Of a stretch of 64,000 nt of DNA, positions 9,538 through 17,889 are shown piece after piece. Below the pieces are notes generated by a model. That model had not been told where the DNA came from. It did no database searches and was given only the letters and a program-made list of their open reading frames with translations. Source of the DNA: an uncultured Clostridia bacterium (GTDB lineage Bacteria; Bacillota; Clostridia; TANB77; CAG-465); assembly GCA_934132895.1 (NCBI GenBank), contig CAKPAG010000004.1, positions 1 through 64,000 of the forward strand, written 5' to 3'. The position numbers and the translations under genes were made by a program. The first letter of the stretch is position 1, and the number at the start of each line of letters is the position of its first letter.

Positions 9538-10164
9538 ATGATATATATTTTAACAGGAGGACCAGCTACTGGTAAGGGAACAAGATCAGATATTTTAGCA
9601 AAGGCTCTAGATATTCCTCACATATCAACAGGTGATATACTAAGAGAAGTAAGTAAGGAAAATAAAGAGATAGCAGAAAAACTATCTAAAGGCGAACTTA
9701 TCTCTGATGAAATAATTACAGAACTTTTAAGAGAAAGAATTACTAGACTTGATTGCCAAAAAGGTTTTATACTAGATGGATATCCAAGAACTGTAAGTCA
9801 AATAAAATTACTTGATGATTTACTTGAAAGTTTAGGAAGAAGTATTACTAAAGTTATAGAACTTACTGCACCTGATGAGCTTGTATTTAAAAGAATACTT
9901 GAAAGAAGAAAATGTGAGAAATGTGGTAGAATGTATGGAATAGATTTTCCACCAAAAAAAGAAAATGTATGTGATGATTGTGGTGGAAAGCTAGTTATAC
10001 GTACAGATGACACAAAAGAAACATTAAAGGCTAGAATTGATACTTATAAAGCTAATTCTAAAGAAATATTAGAGTATTACAAAAATAAAGGATTATTAAT
10101 GACTGTTGATTCTTCAGGTCACCCTGAAAGAATTGTTGAAGAAGCTTTGCAAGAGTTAAAGTAG
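9538..10164 (+). CDS. adk: Adenylate kinase, zinc-containing LID
   Basis: Converts AMP + ATP to two ADP. The P-loop reads GGPATGKGT (the usual form is GxPGxGKGT), followed by HISTGDILR for AMP binding and GFILDGYPRT. The LID carries four Cys as CEKCGRMY...CDDCGG, the zinc-binding form common in Gram-positives. 208 residues. The ATG at 9538 follows AAAAAGGAG by 8 nt; the in-frame GTG at 9529 overlaps that site and is rejected. As in other Bacillota the gene is followed by map, here after 19 nt, but secY is not immediately upstream. Confidence 0.95.
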   Translation: MIYILTGGPATGKGTRSDILAKALDIPHISTGDILREVSKENKEIAEKLSKGELISDEIITELLRERITRLDCQKGFILDGYPRTVSQIKLLDDLLESLGRSITKVIELTAPDELVFKRILERRKCEKCGRMYGIDFPPKKENVCDDCGGKLVIRTDDTKETLKARIDTYKANSKEILEYYKNKGLLMTVDSSGHPERIVEEALQELK

Positions 10165-10183
10165 AAAGTGTGAAAAATAGAAA

Positions 10184-10951
10184 ATGATAAATATAAAAAA
10201 TGAACATGAAATAAAATTAATGGAAGATGCAGCTGATGCTTTAAAAGCAGCACTTGAGGCCATTGAAAAAGAGATAAGACCTGGAGTTACAACAATGCAT
10301 TTAAATAATGTGGCTGAAGCTGCAATGAAAAAACATGGAGCTATCCCCGCTTTTAAGGGAGTACCTTGTCCATACCGTGGTGGTAAAGATTATAAATGGG
10401 CTATTTGTACATCTGTAAATGATGAAATAATACACGGAATACCATCAGAAAAAGTTGTGTTAAAAGAAGGTGATATTGTTTCTGTCGACCTTGGAACATA
10501 TAAAAATGGTTGGTGCTCTGATGCTGGAAGAACTTATGGAGTTGGAAAAATTTCTCCAGTGGCTGAAAAATTAATTAAAGTAGCAAAAGATGCTTTCTTT
10601 TATGCAGTAGATAAGGCAGTTGAAGGAAATAGAGTAGGAGACATATCTAATGCTGTTCAAACTTATGTTGAAAAAAATGGTTTCTCTCTTTTAAGAGAAT
10701 ACCAAGGCCATGGAATCGGAGAAGATATGCATGAAGATCCAGGTGTACCAAACATTGGAAAAAAAGGAACAGGACCAAGATTAAAAAAAGGAATGGCACT
10801 TGCAATTGAACCTATGATATGTGAAGGTAGTCCAGACGTATATGTAAAAAGAGATATGTGGACTGTAGCAACAATGGATAAAAAATTAACAGCATATTAT
10901 GAAAATACTATTGTTATAACAGATAAAGAGCCAAAAATATTAACAATATAG
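10184..10951 (+). CDS. map: Methionine aminopeptidase, type I
   Basis: Removes the initiator Met from nascent proteins. 255 residues. The dinuclear metal ligands of the M24 family are all recognisable: VSVDLGTYKNGWCSDAGRT (two Asp), GHGIGEDMHEDP (His), AIEPMICEG (Glu) and the final Glu in YYENTIVIT. The substrate His is in NDEIIHGIP. It lies 19 nt after adk, and an adk-map unit is normal for this superoperon. A terminator follows, so unlike in Bacillus the unit ends here, before two unknown genes and infA. Confidence 0.95.
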   Translation: MINIKNEHEIKLMEDAADALKAALEAIEKEIRPGVTTMHLNNVAEAAMKKHGAIPAFKGVPCPYRGGKDYKWAICTSVNDEIIHGIPSEKVVLKEGDIVSVDLGTYKNGWCSDAGRTYGVGKISPVAEKLIKVAKDAFFYAVDKAVEGNRVGDISNAVQTYVEKNGFSLLREYQGHGIGEDMHEDPGVPNIGKKGTGPRLKKGMALAIEPMICEGSPDVYVKRDMWTVATMDKKLTAYYENTIVITDKEPKILTI

Positions 10952-10972
10952 TATTAATTTTAAAATTTAATA

Positions 10973-11020
10973 ACTTCAATTTAAAATGATTTTAACAGTT
11001 TTAAATTGGAGTTATTTTTT
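10973..11020 (+). terminator. Rho-independent terminator after map
   Basis: AACTTCAATTTAAAA pairs with TTTTAAATTGGAGTT (one G-T pair), followed by a TTTTTT run. It separates adk-map from the next unit. Confidence 0.85.
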
Positions 11021-11104
11021 GTTTAAAAAAAATAAAAAAATATGTAAAATGTATTGAAAAAAGTTTTTTAATACAGTAAAATTATATAGTATGAGGTGAG
11101 ATAT

Positions 11105-12142
11105 TTGAAAAAATTTATTGATAAGGAAAGTGGAAAAATAGTAACTGTTTTAAATGTAGACGAAGCCAAAAAAATTCTTGAAATGTATATAGAATATTGC
11201 CAAGGAAAACGCGAGGTAAAAAAAGGTAGACTTAATCTTGTGAACTATTTGGGAGATTTTATTAAATATTCAAATGAAAAAGATATGGCTAAGTTTTATG
11301 ATATACTTTTAAAAATGAAAGATAATCTTGAACTTGCAAAACAAGAACAAAAAGCATATGATTCTTTACTTTCATTCTTTGAAATATACAACAAAATAGA
11401 TAAGGGTGAATTTGAAGTAAGTAGTGTTACTACTTTTATAACAAACGCTATTTCAAAAAAACAAGCAATAGATGAAAAAATCTCAAATGGTCAAGAATTG
11501 AATTTTGAAGAAAAATTAAATAATATATTTTTTAATGAAAATTTTGATTTGTCAATTTTGGCTAAAAATGCTTGCAATAAATGGGATGAGTTATTAAAAG
11601 AGAAAATTAATGCATCTAATGGCGAAATCGAAGTAAGTTTAAAAGAAGAAATAGCTTATCAAGATTTATTAGCTTTTAGCAATAAAGATAATATGCCAGT
11701 TTCTAATAAAGCTTACGTTGAAGAAGAAACAATTCCTACTGAAACTAACGAAGATGTAAAAGATGAATCTCAAGAAAAAGAAGAGTCAGAAGAAAAGAAA
11801 GAAGAATTAAAAATTGATATAAATAGTGAACCAAACGATGAAAAAACAGAAGAACCAAAAAAAGAGGAAGAATTTGTTGGCCCTATAATTGTAAATAGCA
11901 TTGGTAGTGATTCAAAAAAAGAAGAAAAAGATGAAGTAAAAGAAGATAAAAAAGAAGAAAATAAAGCAAGAAATGATGAAGATGAGATAATAGGTGCAAG
12001 TAGCATAAGAGAAGTTACTGAAGATGTATCTTTAAGAGATGCAGCAAATACTTTTAATGAGGCTATTGATGACATCAAAAAAAATAATAATCAATCTAAT
12101 TCTAATAACGGAACTTCATTTGGAACTTTAAGAGATATGTAA
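11105..12142 (+). CDS. Hypothetical protein with helical N-terminus and acidic Glu/Lys-rich C-terminal half
   Basis: 345 residues from a TTG start preceded by GAGGTGAG; the in-frame GTG at 11096 overlaps that site. Residues 1-210 are predicted helical and soluble (KEQKAYDSLLSFFEIYNKID, KNACNKWDELLKEK). Residues 215-300 are a low-complexity Glu/Lys/Asp tract, then a short conserved-looking tail (EIIGASSIREVTEDVSLRDA). There is no signal peptide. The stop overlaps the next start as TAATG, so translation of the two is coupled. Family unknown. The pair is inserted between map and infA, where conserved translation genes normally sit. Confidence 0.55.
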   Translation: MKKFIDKESGKIVTVLNVDEAKKILEMYIEYCQGKREVKKGRLNLVNYLGDFIKYSNEKDMAKFYDILLKMKDNLELAKQEQKAYDSLLSFFEIYNKIDKGEFEVSSVTTFITNAISKKQAIDEKISNGQELNFEEKLNNIFFNENFDLSILAKNACNKWDELLKEKINASNGEIEVSLKEEIAYQDLLAFSNKDNMPVSNKAYVEEETIPTETNEDVKDESQEKEESEEKKEELKIDINSEPNDEKTEEPKKEEEFVGPIIVNSIGSDSKKEEKDEVKEDKKEENKARNDEDEIIGASSIREVTEDVSLRDAANTFNEAIDDIKKNNNQSNSNNGTSFGTLRDM

Positions 12143-12369
12143 TGGAAAGTAAATTTGAAAATTCAATTTCAAAGGTAAATTATATAATTAATAATTTATC
12201 GACTGAGGATTATAACAAAATACCTCAAAACGTTATTAGTTTTTTTGATAATAATTCTAGTGATATATTTACACAAAGTGAAGTTATAGGTGTTAAAAAC
12301 GTTATGGAAAATTTAAATTCAACAGATCTTAAATTTTTAAAAATAGTTGATTATTATATAAATAAATAA
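12142..12369 (+). CDS. Small hypothetical protein, coupled to the preceding gene
   Basis: 75 residues. The ATG overlaps the upstream TAA (TAATG), a classic sign of translational coupling. It is helical and has a central motif STEDYNKIPQNVISFFDNN, which reads like a compact helix-turn-helix-sized domain, but no DNA-binding or catalytic residues can be named. It ends a two-gene unit, followed 17 nt later by a terminator. Function unknown. Confidence 0.5.
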   Translation: MESKFENSISKVNYIINNLSTEDYNKIPQNVISFFDNNSSDIFTQSEVIGVKNVMENLNSTDLKFLKIVDYYINK

Positions 12370-12385
12370 TTTAAAATTAAAATAT

Positions 12386-12428
12386 AAAAAAACAATAGGA
12401 TTAAAAAAATTCTATTGTTTTTCTTTTT
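12386..12428 (+). terminator. Rho-independent terminator
   Basis: AAAAAACAATAG pairs with CTATTGTTTTT, followed by a further T-rich tract. Confidence 0.8.
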
Positions 12429-12474
12429 AATGTAATAGAAGTTCAAAATTTATTCAAAAAAATCATTATTTTCA

Positions 12475-12503
12475 TTGACAGTTTAACATAAATTTGTTAT
12501 AAT
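12475..12503 (+). promoter_or_regulatory. Sigma-A promoter for the infA-rplQ operon
   Basis: Perfect TTGACA, 17-nt spacer, perfect TATAAT. It leaves a leader of about 65 nt before infA. Confidence 0.75.
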
Positions 12504-12573
12504 ATACATGTTAATTGATGCCTATGTATAAATTCATAAGCATCTTATGTAATATGTATAGGAGGAATGCTAG

Positions 12574-12792
12574 ATGGCAAAAGACGATGTTATTGAAGTT
12601 GAAGGATTAGTTACAGAGGCTTTACCTAATGCAAATTTTAAAGTTAAACTTGAAAATGGTCATGAGGTTTTAGCTCATATTTCTGGAAAACTTAGAATGC
12701 ATTATATTAAAATTTTACCTGGGGATAAAGTTAAGTTAGAACTTTCTACTTATGATTTAACTAAAGGTAGAATTACTTGGAGAGGAAAGTAG
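12574..12792 (+). CDS. infA: Translation initiation factor IF-1
   Basis: 72 residues, the usual length. A single OB fold binding the 30S A-site during initiation. The start [13 protein letters not shown] and the stretches [25 protein letters not shown] and TKGRITWR are family-typical. It follows a strong AGGAGG site and a consensus promoter. It heads the ribosomal protein and rpoA cluster, separated from rpmJ by a 157-nt gap with a large inverted repeat. Confidence 0.97.
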   Translation: MAKDDVIEVEGLVTEALPNANFKVKLENGHEVLAHISGKLRMHYIKILPGDKVKLELSTYDLTKGRITWRGK

Positions 12793-12819
12793 TCTCTTAA
12801 TACATTACATGATTTATGC

Positions 12820-12891
12820 AATAAACATTTAAGTTGAAGCGGCTGTAGAAAGAAAAGCCTAAAATCTTTCTATTTTAATTTAGTGTTTATT
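12820..12891 (+). ncRNA. Structured element in the infA-rpmJ gap (candidate leader or attenuator)
   Basis: AATAAACAT and TTAAGTT on the left pair with AATTTAG and TGTTTATT on the right: about 15 pairs including G-U pairs, with one bulge. They enclose an inner hairpin TAGAAAGA/TCTTTCTA. An alternative pairing GGCT (12841) with AGCC is also possible. No T run follows, so this is not a plain terminator. The position, 58 nt before rpmJ, suits a cis-acting ribosomal protein leader or a processing site; I recognise no known leader class. Confidence 0.45.
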
Positions 12892-12949
12892 ATATATTAA
12901 CTTACTTTTGTTAATAAAATTTAACAAAGCTTTTTAAGGAGGATTTAAA

Positions 12950-13063
12950 ATGAAAGTAAGACCATCTGTAAAAAAAATTTGTGAAAAGTGCAAAGTTATC
13001 AGAAGAAATGGCGTAGTTCGCGTTATTTGTGAGAATCCAAAGCACAAACAAAGACAAGGTTAA
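12950..13063 (+). CDS. rpmJ: 50S ribosomal protein L36
   Basis: 37 residues: [19 protein letters not shown], then [15 protein letters not shown]. The zinc-binding Cys/Cys/Cys/His set of the C+ form of L36 is complete. AAGGAGGA precedes the ATG. rpsM begins 20 nt downstream. Placement between infA and rpsM is the standard bacterial order. Confidence 0.97.
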   Translation: MKVRPSVKKICEKCKVIRRNGVVRVICENPKHKQRQG

Positions 13064-13083
13064 TGTGGGGGTGTAAATAGGAA

Positions 13084-13455
13084 ATGGCACGTATAGTCGG
13101 AGTTGATTTACCAAAAAACAAAGTAGCAGAAATTGGACTAACAGCAATATATGGTATTGGTCGTTCTGCATCAAGAAAAATACTTGCTGAAGCAGGTATA
13201 GAACCAACAAAAAGAGTAAAAGATTTTACAGAAGATGATGAAGCAAAAATAAGAACAATCATCGAAAGAGATTATGTTGTTGAAGGTGACCTTCGTAAAG
13301 AAACAGCATTAAACATTAAAAGATTAATGGAAATTAATTGCTATAGAGGACAAAGACATAAAAGAAAATTACCTGTTCGTGGTCAAAGAACAAAAACAAA
13401 TGCTAGAACAAGAAAAGGTAAAGCTAAACCTATAGCAGGTAAGAAAGGAGTATAA
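13084..13455 (+). CDS. rpsM: 30S ribosomal protein S13
   Basis: 123 residues, normal length. The head-domain protein of the 30S subunit that contacts tRNA and bridges to the 50[14 protein letters not shown], then [13 protein letters not shown] and the C-terminal [15 protein letters not shown] are diagnostic. The ribosome site lies in GGGGGTGTAAATAG, a leader almost identical to the one before rpsD. Followed by rpsK after 2 nt. Confidence 0.97.
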   Translation: MARIVGVDLPKNKVAEIGLTAIYGIGRSASRKILAEAGIEPTKRVKDFTEDDEAKIRTIIERDYVVEGDLRKETALNIKRLMEINCYRGQRHKRKLPVRGQRTKTNARTRKGKAKPIAGKKGV

Positions 13456-13457
13456 AA

Positions 13458-13850
13458 ATGGCAGCTAAGAAAAAAGTAGTTACAAAGAAAAAAGTTAAAA
13501 AGAATGTATCAACTGGTGCAGCACACATTCAATCTTCATTTAATAATACAATAGTTACAATGACAGATTCACAAGGTAATGTTTTATCTTGGGCTAGTGC
13601 TGGTGGACTTGGATTTAAAGGTTCAAGAAAAAATACTCCTTTTGCAGCAGGTCAAGCAGCAGAAGCAGCAGCTAATGCAGCTAAAGAACACGGTTTAAAA
13701 AGTGTTGAAGTATTTGTAAAAGGACCTGGTTCAGGTAGAGAAGCAGCTATAAGATCATTACAAGCTGCAGGATTGGAAATAAACATGATAAAAGACGTAA
13801 CTCCAATCCCACATAATGGTTGTAGACCACCAAAAAGAAGAAGAATATAG
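13458..13850 (+). CDS. rpsK: 30S ribosomal protein S11
   Basis: 130 residues. Platform protein of the 30S subunit near the E-site. The Lys-rich N-terminus is followed by [48 protein letters not shown] and the C-terminal [17 protein letters not shown], all family-defining. AAGGAG overlaps the end of rpsM, implying coupled translation. Confidence 0.97.
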   Translation: MAAKKKVVTKKKVKKNVSTGAAHIQSSFNNTIVTMTDSQGNVLSWASAGGLGFKGSRKNTPFAAGQAAEAAANAAKEHGLKSVEVFVKGPGSGREAAIRSLQAAGLEINMIKDVTPIPHNGCRPPKRRRI

Positions 13851-13868
13851 TGGGGGTGTAAATAGAAA

Positions 13869-14498
13869 ATGGCAAGATATACAGATGCAGTATGTAAAAA
13901 ATGCAGAAGAGAAGGAACAAAACTTTTCTTAAAAGGTACAAGATGTAATTCAAATAAATGTGCTATTGATAGAAGATCTTATGCTCCAGGACAACATGGA
14001 AAAGCTAGAACTAAATTATCAGAGTATGGTCTTCAACTTAGAGCAAAACAAAGAGCTAAAAATTATTATAGAGTTTCTGAATCTCAATTTAGAAAATACT
14101 ATGATGAAGCTTTTAGACGTGAAGGAATAACTTCAGATATTCTTTTCGAACAATTAGAATTAAGACTTGATAATGTTGCTTACAGAATGGGAGTAGGTAC
14201 TTCAAGAGCTGAAGCTAGACAACTTGTTGGATATGGAATGATTGAAGTTAATGGAAGAAAAGTTAATATCCCATCTTTCATTTGTAAAGTTGGAGATGTT
14301 ATCAAAGTAAGAGATGCTAAAAAAGATAACAAAACAGTAGCATCAGTTTTAGAAGCAAACAAATTAAAAGCAATTCCAGCTTGGATGGAATTTGATAAAG
14401 AAAATTTAACTGCTAAAGTTTTAAGAAAACCAGTTAGAGAAGATGTTGACTTAGAAGTTCAAGAAAACTTAATAGTTGAGTTATATTCTAAAAACTAA
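13869..14498 (+). CDS. rpsD: 30S ribosomal protein S4
   Basis: 209 residues. Primary assembly protein of the 30S body, and in many bacteria also a translational repressor. The N-terminus MARYTDAVCKKCRREG has the zinc-type Cys set with CNSNKCAIDR; then SYAPGQHGKAR, and the S4 RNA-binding domain (LELRLDNVAYRMGVGTSRAEARQ in two halves, then KVNIPSFICKVGD). The leader GGGGGTGTAAATAGAAAATGG duplicates the one of rpsM. Positioned between rpsK and rpoA as usual. Confidence 0.97.
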   Translation: MARYTDAVCKKCRREGTKLFLKGTRCNSNKCAIDRRSYAPGQHGKARTKLSEYGLQLRAKQRAKNYYRVSESQFRKYYDEAFRREGITSDILFEQLELRLDNVAYRMGVGTSRAEARQLVGYGMIEVNGRKVNIPSFICKVGDVIKVRDAKKDNKTVASVLEANKLKAIPAWMEFDKENLTAKVLRKPVREDVDLEVQENLIVELYSKN

Positions 14499-14581
14499 TT
14501 AATTAGTTGATTTAATTAAGATCATTTAAATTATATTTTATTAATGCGTGTAATCAGAGCGTGTTAGAAGGAGGAAATAAA

Positions 14582-15532
14582 ATGATTGAAATGCAAAGAC
14601 CAGATATTAAGTGTGTTGAAGTAGATGCAGACACATATTATGCAAGATTTGAGGTAAAACCTCTAGAAAGAGGTTTTGGAATTACTCTTGGTAATTCTTT
14701 AAGAAGAATATTACTTTCTTCATTACCTGGATATGCAATTAACACTATAAAAATAGACGGTATAACTCATGAGTTTTCTACAATACCAGGAGTTAGTGAA
14801 GATGTTACAGATTTAATACTTAATTTAAAACAAGTATGTTTAAAATCTGATGACATGGATGATAAAAAATTATCAATAAAAGCAAAAGGACCATGCGAAG
14901 TTAAAGCTGGAGATATTATATGTGAAGATTCATCAATGAGTGTTGTAAATGAAGATTTACATTTAGCTTATCTTGATGACGGAGCAGAACTTAATATTGA
15001 AATGACTGCTGTTAAAGGCAGAGGATATATGCCTAGCGATAAAGTAAATACTGAAGGAATGAGTGTTAATACTTTACCAATAGATGCAATATTCACACCA
15101 GTAAAAAAAGTAAGCTTTGAAGTTGGAAAAACAAGAGTTGGTCAAGATGCTGACTTTGATAGCCTAACAATGGAAATTTGGACTAGCGGTGTAATAGAAC
15201 CTTATCAAGCATTAAGTATGGCAGCAAAAATACTTAATGAGCACTTAGAATTATTTATTGACTTATCAGAGATAGCAAAAACTATGTCTATAATGTCTCA
15301 AAAAGAATTATCTATGAAAGATAAACTTTTAGAAACACCTATAGAAGATTTAGATTTCTCAGTAAGATCATACAACTGCTTAAAAAGAGCAGGAATTCAT
15401 ACTGTTGCAGATATTGTTAATAAATCTGAACAAGAAATGATAAAAGTAAGAAATCTAGGTAAAAAATCTCTAGAAGAAGTTATTAATAAGGTAAAAGAAT
15501 TAGGATTAGAATTTAAACGTAAAGAAGACTAA
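14582..15532 (+). CDS. rpoA: DNA-directed RNA polymerase alpha subunit
   Basis: 316 residues. N-terminal assembly domain (EPLERGFGITLGNSLRR written across residues 20-45 in similar form, LRRILLSSLPGYA, EFSTIPGVSEDV). C-terminal helix-hairpin-helix domain (LDFSVRSYNCLKRAGIHTV, then EEVINKVKELGLEF) that contacts UP elements and activators. The start is the ATG after AGAAGGAGG, seven codons inside the longest frame. Flanked by rpsD and rplQ as in nearly all Bacillota. Confidence 0.97.
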   Translation: MIEMQRPDIKCVEVDADTYYARFEVKPLERGFGITLGNSLRRILLSSLPGYAINTIKIDGITHEFSTIPGVSEDVTDLILNLKQVCLKSDDMDDKKLSIKAKGPCEVKAGDIICEDSSMSVVNEDLHLAYLDDGAELNIEMTAVKGRGYMPSDKVNTEGMSVNTLPIDAIFTPVKKVSFEVGKTRVGQDADFDSLTMEIWTSGVIEPYQALSMAAKILNEHLELFIDLSEIAKTMSIMSQKELSMKDKLLETPIEDLDFSVRSYNCLKRAGIHTVADIVNKSEQEMIKVRNLGKKSLEEVINKVKELGLEFKRKED

Positions 15533-15551
15533 TTAAAGGAGGAAAATTAAA

Positions 15552-16073
15552 ATGCCAGGAACAAGAAAACTTTCAAGAACAACTTCTCATAGAAATGCAA
15601 TGCTAAACAACTTAGTTACAGCTTTAATTCTAAATGGTAAAGTTGAAACTACTTTAGCAAAAGCAAAAGAAGTAAAACCTTTAGCAGATAGCCTAATAGA
15701 TTTAGCAATAAAAGAAAAAGATAACTATGAAGAAAAAGAAAAGAAATTATCTAGAGCTAAATTAGATAAAAATGGTAAAAAAGTTAAAGAAACTAAAACT
15801 TCAAAAAATGGAAATAAATATGAAGTTATAGTAAGAGAAGTAGTAACTGAAAAAGTTAAAGTAGATAAACCATCTAAACTTGCTGCAAGAAGAAAAATGT
15901 TCAATACATTAAATAAAATCAGTGATTTTGATGGAAATACTGTTGATTTAACAGAAAAACTATTTAATGAAATAGCACCTAAATATGAAGCAAAAGGTGG
16001 ATATACAAGAATAGTTAAACTAGTAGCTAGAAAAGGCGATGGTGCTGAAATGGCTATTATAGAATTAATATAA
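15552..16073 (+). CDS. rplQ: 50S ribosomal protein L17 with internal insertion
   Basis: Large-subunit protein near the exit tunnel. The start MPGTRKLSRTTSHRNAML and the end GGYTRIVKLVARKGDGAEMA are typical of L17. At 173 residues it is about 50 longer than the usual 115-130. The excess is a Lys/Glu-rich insertion of roughly residues 57-108 (KEKDNYEEKEKKLSRAKLDK; KNGNKYEVIVREVV; KVKVDKPSKL), between the helix LADSLIDLAIK and RRKMFNTLNKI. The frame is clean throughout. Last gene of the operon; a bidirectional terminator follows. Confidence 0.95.
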   Translation: MPGTRKLSRTTSHRNAMLNNLVTALILNGKVETTLAKAKEVKPLADSLIDLAIKEKDNYEEKEKKLSRAKLDKNGKKVKETKTSKNGNKYEVIVREVVTEKVKVDKPSKLAARRKMFNTLNKISDFDGNTVDLTEKLFNEIAPKYEAKGGYTRIVKLVARKGDGAEMAIIELI

Positions 16074-16092
16074 TAATATTGATTAAAAGAAT

Positions 16093-16130
16093 AAGACTAT
16101 ACCAATTACAGTTTATTGGTATAGTCTTTA
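16093..16130. terminator. Bidirectional terminator between rplQ and tmcAL
   Basis: AAGACTATACCAA pairs perfectly with TTGGTATAGTCTT between two convergent genes. The stop codon of tmcAL (minus strand) lies in the loop side of the stem. Confidence 0.85.
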
Positions 16131-17311
16131 TTTATGTTTTCATTTAGAAGAATTGACAATATATTTGAAGCAAAAATATCAATATCTAAACTTTGTTTAT
16201 CAGTTTCATTTAACAAGTTTAATACTTTTGGGCTTATTTTAGTAAGCAAGTTAACATTTGAAATTCTTGACAAGCTTGAAAGCAGTACTTTTCCGTTGGC
16301 TGACATACTTAATATATGTGCGTAGTTTATGTTTAAATATAGCTTGTTAAAATCATTTTTTGTTATATTTAAAAGTATATTTAAAATCATTCTCTTAATA
16401 CTTGATAGAGTATATCTTTTAGATTTTATATTATGAATAAACTCATCATAGCTTCTTGATATACTAAGAGCAGATATAATTTTATTTTCTATACCTTCTG
16501 ATATTCCATTTATGCCTTGTAAGTTTTGTATATTCTTCATATTATTTAAAATACTAAATTTAATTATATTATAAATATCATCATTTAAGAGTGGTTTTTG
16601 TGTTAACATTATTTCGTACATACTATCTGGTACATATTTTTCTAATATTTTTAAATCTTTCTTAAGCATTATATATTCTCTAATGCTCGTTGCACTAGTA
16701 AAGTTTTCTTCTTTTTCTATATTAGTATCAGAAATACTATTACCTTTTCTTTTTACAGTATAAGGAATAATTTTACTATTTGTTTTCTTCAATGCTTTAA
16801 GATATTCAATTGCAAGAATATTGTTAGGTTTCTGCAATTCTTTTACTTGAGAGGGAGTTAAATAGCTTTTTAAAGCATTTTCATGTGCTTTAGCATATGT
16901 TATTCCTTTTTTCATTTCTTCTTTAGTTAATTTCAAAATTTGTTCTTTATTTATTAACTCTATTTTGGCAATATCAGATATATCATTTATATCACCACTT
17001 TCAGAACCGAAAAAAACATAATCTATAATATTTAATTTATTTAGCAAATCTATAGCGCCTGTGGCAAAATATTCTCCACTAGATACAGAATAAAGGGTTG
17101 GAAGTTCAATTACTAAATCAATTCCTTCTTCTATAGCTGCTTTTGCCCTTTTAAATTTATCATATATAGCAACATTACCATTTTGAGTAAAACTTCCAGA
17201 CATAAGCACTACTATAAAATCAGCATTTGTTTTTTTCTTTGCTTCTTGAATTAAATATTTATGACCATTATGAAATGGATTAAATTCTGCAATTATTCCT
17301 GTAACTTTCAT
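16106..17311 (-). CDS. tmcAL: tRNA(Met) cytidine acetate ligase
   Basis: 401 residues. Nucleotidyltransferase-fold enzyme that uses ATP and acetate to form N4-acetylcytidine at the wobble base of elongator tRNA-Met (the former YlbM family). The active-site region GIIAEFNPFHNGHKYLI contains the HxGH motif at residues 14-17; VVLMSGSFTQNG and GIDLVIELPTLYSVSSGE follow. The start is the ATG preceded by AAAGGAGG, twelve codons inside the longest frame. Transcribed convergently with the ribosomal operon and divergently from rnhA. Confidence 0.9.
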   Translation of the reverse strand: MKVTGIIAEFNPFHNGHKYLIQEAKKKTNADFIVVLMSGSFTQNGNVAIYDKFKRAKAAIEEGIDLVIELPTLYSVSSGEYFATGAIDLLNKLNIIDYVFFGSESGDINDISDIAKIELINKEQILKLTKEEMKKGITYAKAHENALKSYLTPSQVKELQKPNNILAIEYLKALKKTNSKIIPYTVKRKGNSISDTNIEKEENFTSATSIREYIMLKKDLKILEKYVPDSMYEIMLTQKPLLNDDIYNIIKFSILNNMKNIQNLQGINGISEGIENKIISALSISRSYDEFIHNIKSKRYTLSSIKRMILNILLNITKNDFNKLYLNINYAHILSMSANGKVLLSSLSRISNVNLLTKISPKVLNLLNETDKQSLDIDIFASNILSILLNENINKDYTNKL

Positions 17312-17404
17312 AGTGTATTTTCCTCCTTTACTTGCCTTTTTTATCAATTTATGCTAATATATATATTAACATAAATTTGTAAAGTTTTCAAGTGAGGTGA
17401 TATT

Positions 17405-17839
17405 TTGAAAGAAGTAAAATTATATACAGATGGTGCTTGTAGTGGAAATCCAGGTCCAGGTGGGTATGGTGCTATCCTTATATTTAATGGGAAAGAAAAA
17501 GAAATTTCAGGTGGAGAAAAGGAAACTACTAATAATAAAATGGAAATAATGGCAGTTCTAGAAGGATTAAAAATGTTAAAAGAACCTTGTGAAGTAACAG
17601 TATATAGCGATAGTGCATATGTAGTTAACTCTATTGATAAAGGTTGGATATACGGTTGGAAAAAGAATAATTGGAAAAAATCTGATAAATCTACTGTAAA
17701 AAATATTGAACTTTGGGAAGAAATGTTAAGACTTATGAATATTCATAAGGTAAAATTTGTAAAGGTAAAGGGACATAGTGATAACGAGTATAACAACAGA
17801 TGTGACGCACTTGCTGTAAAAGCAAGAGAAAATTTATAA
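17405..17839 (+). CDS. rnhA: Ribonuclease HI
   Basis: 144 residues. Cuts the RNA strand of RNA-DNA hybrids. Catalytic acidic residues are visible: Asp in LYTDGACSGNPGPGGYG, Glu in NNKMEIMAVLEGL, Asp in VYSDSAYVV, and the last Asp in NNRCDALAVKA; His in VKGHSDNEYNN. The start is TTG at 17405 after GAGGTGAT. The C-terminus is complete and has no HBD domain. A hairpin follows the stop and runs into the ribosome site of spoIIM. Confidence 0.95.
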   Translation: MKEVKLYTDGACSGNPGPGGYGAILIFNGKEKEISGGEKETTNNKMEIMAVLEGLKMLKEPCEVTVYSDSAYVVNSIDKGWIYGWKKNNWKKSDKSTVKNIELWEEMLRLMNIHKVKFVKVKGHSDNEYNNRCDALAVKARENL

Positions 17840-17846
17840 TGTTCTT

Positions 17847-17887
17847 AAAATCACCATATTAGCATAGGATGTTATATGGTGGTTTTT
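17847..17887 (+). terminator. Hairpin after rnhA that contains the spoIIM ribosome site
   Basis: AAAATCACCATAT pairs with ATATGGTGGTTTT (13 bp), followed by T and TGTATG. It looks like a rho-independent terminator. The right arm GGTGG is also the only ribosome site for the spoIIM ATG at 17890, so readthrough RNA would hide that site in the stem. Confidence 0.65.
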
Positions 17888-17889
17888 GT

